A DNA stretch of 13,361 bases from Bradyrhizobium sp. (GTDB lineage Bacteria; Pseudomonadota; Alphaproteobacteria; Rhizobiales; Xanthobacteraceae), in assembly GCA_019243075.1 (NCBI GenBank), contig JAFAUV010000395.1:1-13361 (forward strand), in the 5' to 3' direction. Below the pieces are notes generated by a model, which ran no database searches, was not told the DNA's origin, and saw only the letters and a list, made by a program, of their open reading frames with translations. The first letter of the stretch is position 1. Each line of letters opens with the position of its first letter. Positions 7,805 through 13,361 of this stretch are shown piece after piece. The translations under genes and the position numbers were made by a program.

Positions 7805-8554
7805 AACCCTCGCTCCCCTTGCGCAGGCTTTGCCATTGCTGGTCGTCGTGGCCGCAGATGACGGTGGCGCCACTCTTTTCGATCCGGCGGACCTCTTCGT
7901 AAGTCTTTAACTGCTGCTCGACATTCCAGGTGTTGCGGGGCGCGGCGTCGGTGTCGAGGTGCTGTCGGAGGCTGACGGAGTCGGAGGCGAGCAGAAACTG
8001 TCCGCCGCGATCGAGGCTGACGAGCGCGCCGAGCATGCCCGGCGTATGGCCGGGCAGCGGCAGCAGCACGATGCTGGAATCGCCGAACAGATCCTTCTGG
8101 CCGCCGACCGTCTCGATCGGTTGCCCGTAGTCCCAATCCGCCTTGAGATAGCCGGCCTTCTCGGCATCTGGCGCCGTGGCGGCTTCGATCTCGCTGGCGT
8201 GCGCGATGATCGTCGCCTTGCGGAAGAACTGGTTGCAGCCGCAATGATCGGGGTGGAAGTGCGAGTTCACGACAATGTCGATGTCGTCAGGACCGAGCCC
8301 GGTGCAGGCGAGGCTCGGCAGCAAGGTTTCCTCCGCGCTCATCAGCGGCTTCATGACCTTGGCGAGCGGCCCCCACCGGCCTTCAGCATTGTCGACCACC
8401 GACGGATGGCAACCGGTATCGAACAGCACGTTGCCCTGCTTGTGCCGGATCAGCGCGCTGCTGACGGGAAGATCGATCATCTCGCTGCGGTCGGCGCCGG
8501 GCACGTAGATGCTCTTTTTCATCCGAACGCGCCCGGCGGCGAGAAAGTTGAGTT

Positions 8555-8558
<4 letters not shown>
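7797..8558 (-). CDS. Metallo-beta-lactamase-fold lactonase (AttM/BlcC/AiiA-like)
   Basis: A 253-residue zinc-dependent hydrolase. Seen: HFHPDH at 100-105 (HxHxDH), H171 in PGHTPG, bridging D193 in ASDS, and H237 in CGHDDQQW, the full dinuclear metal set. Length, the FDTGCHP region at 46-52 and the C-terminal ICGHDDQQW agree with the gamma-butyrolactonase/acyl-homoserine lactonase branch (AttM/BlcC ends VVTGHDPDAW). Its gene lies between the small and large subunits of the Mo hydroxylase. Its ATG overlaps the small subunit's stop by 4 bp (ATGA), and its own stop lies inside the start of the large subunit. GGGAGGAG precedes the ATG. The tight coupling argues that it opens a lactone made or used by the hydroxylase pathway rather than quenching quorum signals (inference). 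Confidence 0.88.
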
Positions 8559-9034
<476 letters not shown>

Positions 9035-9041
9035 GGCCGGA

Positions 9042-9902
9042 TCACCCTTTCGCAGCCAGCGCCGTCTGCAGCGCGCGCTTGGATAGTTGCGCCAGCAGAT
9101 GCTTGCGGTATTCGCCTGAGGCGTGAAGATCGTCGTTAGGCGAGACCTTGGAGACGACGATCTCCGAAAAGCGCTGCGGAGTCCGGTTGTCGAGCTCCAT
9201 CGCGATGAGCTCCTGCTCCGCCTCCCGAAGGCGCAGCGGCGTATCGGCCACGCCCATGAGGGCGACGCGCGCTTCTTTCAACCCGGCCGGCCCAGGGCGG
9301 ACCGAGACCGCGATGCTTGCGAGCGCAAAGTCGCCGAAGCGGCGCGCCACTTCCTCGAACGCCCAGCCATCGTGCTGCAGGATCGGAAACTCGATCTCCA
9401 CCACGATCTCTTCGGGCTCCAGACAGTTCGTCAGAGCGTCGACGAAGAACTCTTCCGCGGCGATGGTTCGGCGCCCGTCCGGCCCCTGGACTGAGATCGT
9501 CGCATCGTAGAACACCGAAAGCATCGGGAGTTCGGCGGCGGGATCGGCATGGGACAGGCTTCCTCCGATCGTGCCGCGGTTGCGGATCGCCAGATGCGCC
9601 ACGTGTCGCATCGCAGCCGCCATCACCGGCAGCTTCGCGGCGATCAAGGGCGATTGCTCGAGCTCACGATGGCGCGTCAGCGCCCCGATCGCGATGCGGT
9701 CACTGCGTTCTTCGATATATGATAGGCCGCTGATGGCGTTAAGGTCGACGAGGACTGCGGGCCGCGCCATCCGGAAGTTCAGGAGCGGCAACAGGCTTTG
9801 GCCGCCAGCCAGCACCTTGCCCTCGCCCTTCGACGCGACCAGCGCCGCGACGGCGGCGCCCACCGTCGACGGCAATACGTATTCAAACTTGGCAGGCTTC
9901 AT
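9042..9902 (-). CDS. Molybdenum hydroxylase medium (FAD-binding) subunit
   Basis: A 286-residue CoxM/HcrB-type subunit. Seen: FAD-binding AGGQSLLP at 32-39 and TIGGSLSHADPAAE at 110-123, both diagnostic of the vanillyl-alcohol-oxidase-like FAD domain in this family, followed by the C-terminal CO_deh_flav_C-like region with LMGVADTPLRL. No 4-hydroxybenzoyl-CoA reductase [4Fe-4S] insertion was noticed, and the length is that of simple CoxM proteins. The ATG has GGAGGG six bases upstream. It follows the crotonase gene by 36 bp on the same strand. Confidence 0.94.
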   Translation of the reverse strand: MKPAKFEYVLPSTVGAAVAALVASKGEGKVLAGGQSLLPLLNFRMARPAVLVDLNAISGLSYIEERSDRIAIGALTRHRELEQSPLIAAKLPVMAAAMRHVAHLAIRNRGTIGGSLSHADPAAELPMLSVFYDATISVQGPDGRRTIAAEEFFVDALTNCLEPEEIVVEIEFPILQHDGWAFEEVARRFGDFALASIAVSVRPGPAGLKEARVALMGVADTPLRLREAEQELIAMELDNRTPQRFSEIVVSKVSPNDDLHASGEYRKHLLAQLSKRALQTALAAKG

Positions 9903-9938
9903 TGATCGCCCTCCAAGACACGCTTCCTTCCCCCTTCT

Positions 9939-10712
9939 CTATTCACCGCGAAATCGCGGCGGCCGCTTCTCGGCGAAAGCGCGTCGGCCTTCCCTGAAAT
10001 CCTCGCTGTCGGAGGCCTCGTCGATCAGCCGTTGCGCCGCGGCGAGGTCAAGCGCGCCGGGGCCTGTCGACAACCCGTTCAGCATATACTTGGCGCCGGC
10101 GATCGACAGCGGTGCATTGTCCGACAGGCGCCCGAGAAACATTTCGGCAGCGAGGCCGACGTCCTCATGCAATTCGTCGACCAACCCCATCGAAACGGCC
10201 TGCTCGGCCGGATAGCGGTCCGCCGAGTAAAGGATCCGCTTGGCGTTCGATACACCCGTCAAGGCCAATAGGCGCTGCACACTGTTCACCCCATAGATGA
10301 TCGACAGCTTGGCGGCGGGAATGCCGATCGTCGCGGTGCGATCGGCAAAGCGAAAGTCGCATGCCAGCGCGAGATGGCAGCCCCCGCCAAGGCAATAGCC
10401 CGATATGGTGGCCACAACCGGCTTTCCCAAAGCGGCGATCGCGCCGGAGCAGTTGTCGACCGCGACCTCGTAGGCGGCGCTCTGGTGCCTGTCGTCCCTG
10501 ATCTTTTCAAATTCGGAGATGTCGGCGCCGACGGAAAAGTGCTTGCCAGCGCCCTTGAGCACGACGCCGCGGACATCGCGGTCGTTGGCAAGGCGCGAGA
10601 AGATTGCGGCCAACTCGCGCCACATCGCGAGCGTCACGGCATTTTTCACCGATGGACGGTTCAGAATGACATGAGCGATGCCATCGCGGCGCTCGATGCG
10701 AATTTCCTCCAA
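9939..10712 (-). CDS. Crotonase-superfamily protein (enoyl-CoA hydratase-like) without hydratase glutamates
   Basis: A 257-residue acyl-CoA-binding crotonase, first gene of the operon. Seen (numbered from a TTG at 10712): oxyanion-hole stretches HFSVGAD at 58-64 and ISGYCLGGG at 103-111, VQRLL at 145-149, and C-terminal FREGRRAFAEKRPPRF. The two acid-base residues of rat enoyl-CoA hydratase (Glu144 in GGGCEL, Glu164 in QPEI) align with His113 (GGGCHL) and Ala133 (IPAAKL). Ordinary hydration is therefore doubtful; hydrolase, isomerase or C-C cleavage roles known in this superfamily are possible. Start choice: an ATG at 10763 adds 17 residues but lies at the predicted -10 and has no ribosome site. 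The TTG has AGAGAGG five bases upstream and gives the family's normal N-terminus (LEEIRIERRDG). Probably induced through the 17-bp motif. Confidence 0.87.
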   Translation of the reverse strand: MEEIRIERRDGIAHVILNRPSVKNAVTLAMWRELAAIFSRLANDRDVRGVVLKGAGKHFSVGADISEFEKIRDDRHQSAAYEVAVDNCSGAIAALGKPVVATISGYCLGGGCHLALACDFRFADRTATIGIPAAKLSIIYGVNSVQRLLALTGVSNAKRILYSADRYPAEQAVSMGLVDELHEDVGLAAEMFLGRLSDNAPLSIAGAKYMLNGLSTGPGALDLAAAQRLIDEASDSEDFREGRRAFAEKRPPRFRGE

Positions 10713-10760
10713 CGTAACCTCTCTAACGCCCAGCTCGCGAGCCGGCAGCTCTGTTACTTG

Positions 10761-10777
10761 CATAAATAGACTAATAC
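10761..10777 (-). promoter_or_regulatory. Candidate operator, copy 3 of 17-bp motif
   Basis: Minus strand reads GTATTAGTCTATTTATG, matching the two copies near 1923-1962 (shared core AGTCTAKTTAYG). It lies about 8.8 kb from them, on the strand of the second operon and again over the predicted -10. It is a single copy here rather than a tandem pair. Confidence 0.6.
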
Positions 10778-10792
10778 ATTGAAAGGCGTCAA
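10763..10792 (-). promoter_or_regulatory. Predicted promoter of the seven-gene operon
   Basis: On the minus strand TTGACG (10792-10787) is followed after 18 bp by TATTTA (10768-10763). Transcription would begin near 10755, about 43 nt upstream of the preferred TTG start. The -10 lies inside the third copy of the 17-bp motif, the same arrangement as at the binding-protein promoter. Confidence 0.5.
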
Positions 10793-10809
10793 GTCGCGAT
10801 CACATTCGG

Positions 10810-10832
10810 CCAAGCTGTTCGACTGAGCTTGG
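10810..10832. repeat. Inverted repeat upstream of the operon promoter
   Basis: CCAAGCT (10810-10816) and AGCTTGG (10826-10832) are perfect 7-base arms around a 9-base spacer. The repeat ends about 18 bp upstream of the predicted -35. The position would suit an activator site; it could also be chance or a weak hairpin. Confidence 0.35.
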
Positions 10833-10912
10833 ATGTACAAATTGGCCAGCGTCGAAAGCCCAACAACTTGTCCGCAATGGAGCAAAGAGCTTTGACAACG
10901 TTCCGACTTTGC

Positions 10913-10930
10913 GTTTTCCCCTCCGAAAAC
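10913..10930. repeat. Short inverted repeat GTTTTC-CCCTCC-GAAAAC
   Basis: Perfect 6-base arms around a 6-base spacer in the intergenic region, about 120 bp upstream of the operon -35. No gene end is adjacent, so a terminator role is not obvious. Confidence 0.25.
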
Positions 10931-11145
10931 AACGGAAACACCAGGTGAATCGCCGATTGCAGGCCGAGCCGTCATCAAGTTCGTGCGACTATCGGAACTA
11001 CCGAAGTGTTCAGGGCAGCTCAGGGCTAAGCGACCGATGGTCTGACGACGCTCGCCGTGCCGCTCGATCGAGGACCCCACGATGTGGGCCTGCGCGCAGC
11101 GATCTGGCTTGTAGCTCGCGACGCTCCCTGCTTTCGCGGCGTTGC

Positions 11146-12450
11146 CTAAAGCCCGAGTGCGTCTCGCAATTTGTAATACGTCATAACAACCTTTTTGGCC
11201 GGAACGCGGAAAGCGTGAAATGGAATTGTCGTCATCGGTCCCGTTATCGGACCGAGTTCGCCCGGTTGGCCAGCGCTGAGATCAGCGAGCATGTGACCCA
11301 GCAAGGTCGCCAACGCCACGCCGCGCCCGTTATAGCCCATTGCGAAAAAAACCTGGTCATTCAGCTTTCCGACCCGGGGCAGTCCATCCAGCGTGACCGC
11401 GACCCGACCGGACCACCGGAAATCGATACGCCGGTCTGCAAGGTCGGGATATATTTGAGCCATCTCGCGTCTAAGGCGACTGTAGATCGTTTCAGATTCT
11501 TGATGCGAAGCGCCGCCCCGGCCGCCAAAGATCATGCGGCCATCCTCGGAAATGCGGAAGTAGTTGGTTAATCGCTTGGCGTCGGTAACCACATTGCCTT
11601 GCGGCAGGATTGCCTTGCGCAGGGCGTCGGTGAGCGGGGCGGTTGCGACCAGCGAAGAGGTGATCGGGATGACGCAGCGCTTGAGAACGGTGCCGGCCTG
11701 CGTCAGGTCCGTATGCGCATTGGTCGCCAGCAACAGCCTGCGAGCCCGGACCGTCGCGTTGGGCGTCCTTGCCCGGATCGATGAGCCCTCGCGAGACCAC
11801 GACAGCACTTGTGTGCGCGTATGAATATGTCCGCCGCGCCGCGCGACGGCAGCGGCAAGCTGCCGGCTGTAACGCAGCGGATGAACAGCGCCGCCCCGCG
11901 GCTCGAAGTAGGCGCCGCTGTAGAACGGCGTTCCGGTGCGGGTTTCGATCTCGGCACGGTCGAGCAGGCGCGGCACGGTGTCGGCGGCCTCGTTTGCGAG
12001 CCAGTCCACATCAGCGGCAAAACGTTTCGCGTCGGGCTCATGCACGAATGGCGTCAGATGTCCGCACCGCGTAAAACCGCAATCCAGGTTTTCGTCGCGC
12101 ACCAGCGTTTCGATCAGATCTACAGCACGATGCGCCGCGCGATGCATGGCGAGCGCGGTTTCCCTTCCGTAGTCTTTGGCCAGCGTCGGAAACGTGTGCT
12201 TGTAACGAGGCACCACCATGCCACCGTTGCGCCCGCTTGCGCCCCAGCCAACGTCGTTTGCTTCCAGCAAGATGCAATCGGCGCCGAGCGCGCGAAGGCG
12301 ATAGGCGGCCGAGAGGCCGGAGAACCCGCCACCGATTATCAGGAAATCGGTTTCACAGTCCGACGTCAGCGCGTCGAATTGTTCGCCGGGGCCACGGGTG
12401 GCGGCCCAATAGGAAGGCGGATGGTCGGCCGGCGGCGGAGAAGCACCCAT
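11146..12450 (-). CDS. FAD-dependent oxidoreductase, DAO family (PuuB/DadA-like)
   Basis: A 434-residue flavoenzyme that would oxidise an amine or amino acid C-N bond. Seen: Rossmann motif DFLIIGGGFSGLSAAYRL at 35-52 with Glu63 at the end of the second strand, then GASGRNGG at 70-77, typical of the gamma-glutamylputrescine oxidase-like branch, and the C-terminal FAD contact GYNGRG at 372-377. Length is normal for PuuB-like enzymes. Start: ATG at 12450-12448, four bases after the GntR stop, with GAGG in between; the frame is open to 12747, but that part overlaps the GntR gene. Tight coupling to the FCD-GntR regulator suggests that the regulator controls it. Substrate unknown. No link to the Mo-hydroxylase operon is visible except location. 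Confidence 0.9.
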   Translation of the reverse strand: MGASPPPADHPPSYWAATRGPGEQFDALTSDCETDFLIIGGGFSGLSAAYRLRALGADCILLEANDVGWGASGRNGGMVVPRYKHTFPTLAKDYGRETALAMHRAAHRAVDLIETLVRDENLDCGFTRCGHLTPFVHEPDAKRFAADVDWLANEAADTVPRLLDRAEIETRTGTPFYSGAYFEPRGGAVHPLRYSRQLAAAVARRGGHIHTRTQVLSWSREGSSIRARTPNATVRARRLLLATNAHTDLTQAGTVLKRCVIPITSSLVATAPLTDALRKAILPQGNVVTDAKRLTNYFRISEDGRMIFGGRGGASHQESETIYSRLRREMAQIYPDLADRRIDFRWSGRVAVTLDGLPRVGKLNDQVFFAMGYNGRGVALATLLGHMLADLSAGQPGELGPITGPMTTIPFHAFRVPAKKVVMTYYKLRDALGL

Positions 12451-12454
12451 GGCC

Positions 12455-13237
12455 TCAACGCCAACTCGCACGGGAAGGCTGCGGATGGGCATCCCCAGCT
12501 GAAAGCGCCCTGATCGCATCGGAGCCGTCGGCCATCCGCAACTGGCCGGCGCGCCGGATATGCGCCTGCGCGGCAGCAGCGGCGGCCGCAGGGTTTCGTG
12601 CCGCAATCGCGTCAACAATCGCGCCGTGCTCGACGACAACCTCGCGGCCGCGCCGCGGCAATGAATAGGTTGAAAATCCGAGCAGGCTGACCGAATCATC
12701 GATCGTGCGCGAACAGCGCATGAGGAAGCGGTTATGTGTCGCAACATGGATCGCGAGATGGAAGCGTTTGTTAAGCCGGCCGAGATTCTGCGCCGTGTCG
12801 TCCGGATTCCATAACGAATGAATCTGACGTAGCGCGTCGATTTCGAGATCGGTGGCGTTCTGCGCCGCGGTGAAGGCGGCGACGCCCTCGATCATCTCCC
12901 AGGCGTGATAAAGCTCGGCGATCTCGCCCGGCGTGAGCGACGTGACGACGAGGCCTCGGCCCGTCACCGAGGACGCGAGCCCGTGGGCTTCGAGCAGTCT
13001 CAGCGCTTCCCGGACCGGTGTCCGGCTGACGTTCAGCTGGGCGGCAATGTCGCGCTCCACGAGGCGATAACCCGACTTGATCACCCCTTCGCGGATAGCC
13101 TCCTGGATCTCCGCATAGACGCGGTCTACCAGTGCCCGCGATTCTTCCTGCGGAGCCAGACGGCTGGTCGGCTCTGCCGGCAGCGACGGCGAACGCCGCG
13201 GTTTCTCCCCGACACGGGACGACTTTGATCCGGCCAT
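12455..13237 (-). CDS. GntR-family transcriptional regulator, FCD (FadR-like) type
   Basis: A 260-residue regulator. Seen: winged-helix DNA-binding domain at about 32-100 with LVERDIAAQLNVSRTPVREALRLLEAHGL-like recognition region (59-87), then an alpha-helical FCD ligand domain at about 107-235. H160, H204 and H226 fit the usual metal-ligand histidines; the usual aspartate four residues before the first of them appears as Asn156. Start: ATG at 13237 is preferred because the longer frame (to 13333) would overlap the end of the upstream binding-protein gene. The ribosome site is weak (AGG). An alanine run occurs at 217-223. It lies 31 bp after the Bug gene and 4 bp before the FAD oxidoreductase, so it is probably co-transcribed with both. 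Confidence 0.9.
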   Translation of the reverse strand: MAGSKSSRVGEKPRRSPSLPAEPTSRLAPQEESRALVDRVYAEIQEAIREGVIKSGYRLVERDIAAQLNVSRTPVREALRLLEAHGLASSVTGRGLVVTSLTPGEIAELYHAWEMIEGVAAFTAAQNATDLEIDALRQIHSLWNPDDTAQNLGRLNKRFHLAIHVATHNRFLMRCSRTIDDSVSLLGFSTYSLPRRGREVVVEHGAIVDAIAARNPAAAAAAAQAHIRRAGQLRMADGSDAIRALSAGDAHPQPSRASWR

Positions 13238-13268
13238 TCTGGTTTGCCTGCGCGATGCAAGGAATCGA

Positions 13269-13361
13269 TTAGTTCGCGACCAGGATTTTCGCATCTTTGG
13301 CAACTTGGCGCCACTTTTGATTCTCGCGCGCAATGAGCGCCGCGAAACGTTCGGGCGGCAC
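13269..13361 (-). CDS. C-terminus of a Bug/TctC-type solute-binding protein (partial)
   Basis: The last 30 codons of a gene entering from the right edge, ending in TAA at 13271-13269. The visible peptide, VPPERFAALIARENQKW followed by RQVAKDAKILVAN, matches the usual ending of tripartite tricarboxylate transporter binding proteins (PEEFAAFIRxExxKWxxVVKDAxI). Seen directly: an open frame from the edge and a family-typical end. The call rests on a short piece, so the exact ligand class is unknown. It precedes the GntR gene by 31 bp on the same strand. Confidence 0.72.
   Translation of the reverse strand: MPPERFAALIARENQKWRQVAKDAKILVAN

Larger units (their letters stand above)
10713..11145. other. 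Intergenic region upstream of the catabolic operon
   Basis: About 430 bp between the crotonase start and the end of the FAD oxidoreductase gene. It holds the operon promoter and motif copy 3, two inverted repeats (10810-10832, 10913-10930) and a small CCCAC-GAT-GTGGG hairpin at 11076-11088. Open frames on both strands here have no ribosome site, resemble no family known to me, and one crosses the promoter, so I call no gene. No RNA gene or insertion sequence end was recognised. Confidence 0.6.

Noticed and set aside
10754..11080. Possible small gene on the minus strand in the intergenic region
   Set aside because: It crosses the predicted promoter and motif copy 3, has no ribosome site, and resembles no family I know.
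11076..11088. Hairpin CCCAC-GAT-GTGGG downstream of the FAD oxidoreductase
   Set aside because: A five-base stem with a three-base loop and no T-run is too weak to call a terminator.
10909..11571. Open frame on the plus strand
   Set aside because: It overlaps the 3' part of the FAD oxidoreductase antisense; composition is Arg-rich and shadow-like, with no motifs.
12451..12747. 99-residue N-terminal extension of the FAD oxidoreductase
   Set aside because: It lies inside the GntR coding region in another frame; the ATG at 12450 gives the normal family length.

Overview
The window is compact, GC-rich bacterial DNA. Its gene families (LivK-type and Bug-type solute-binding proteins, a three-subunit molybdenum hydroxylase, FCD-GntR and HxlR regulators) and its base composition suggest an alphaproteobacterium of the Bradyrhizobium/Rhodopseudomonas kind. 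That placement is an inference from style, not from a marker gene. No rRNA, tRNA, CRISPR array, phage gene or transposase was seen.

Layout. (1) 1-1870, minus strand: a secreted LivK-like solute-binding protein, then a truncated flavin/Fe-S enzyme of the 4-hydroxybutyryl-CoA dehydratase / 4-hydroxyphenylacetate 3-monooxygenase family. (2) 2051-3091, plus strand: an HxlR-type regulator made of two fused HxlR domains. It is divergent from the binding-protein gene and converges on the end of the next operon, with two hairpins at the junction. (3) 3105-10712, minus strand: a seven-gene operon with small gaps or overlaps, in transcription order crotonase, FAD subunit, 2Fe-2S subunit, metallo-beta-lactamase-fold lactonase, molybdopterin large subunit, SDR, acyl-CoA synthetase. 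(4) 10713-11145: a gene-poor stretch with the promoter of that operon. (5) 11146-13361, minus strand: the last 30 codons of a Bug/TctC binding protein, an FCD-GntR regulator and a DAO-family FAD oxidoreductase, probably a separate unit.

How it may work (inference). Regions 1-3 look like one catabolic pathway: uptake or sensing of a small acid, activation to a CoA ester, hydroxylation by the Mo enzyme, opening of a lactone, then crotonase and 4-hydroxyacyl-CoA dehydratase-type chemistry. Synthetase, Mo hydroxylase and crotonase resemble the furoyl-CoA route, but the lactonase, SDR and AbfD-like enzyme are extra, so the substrate is open. The strongest new signal is an asymmetric 17-bp motif, RTATNAGTCTAKTTAYG. 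It occurs twice in tandem at the binding-protein promoter and once at the promoter of the seven-gene operon, each time on the strand being transcribed and overlapping the predicted -10. The double-HxlR protein next to it is the obvious candidate ligand. Two enzymes of the operon also lack the standard catalytic residues of their families: the SDR lacks Asn-Ser-Tyr-Lys, and the crotonase lacks both hydratase glutamates. This suggests unusual chemistry.
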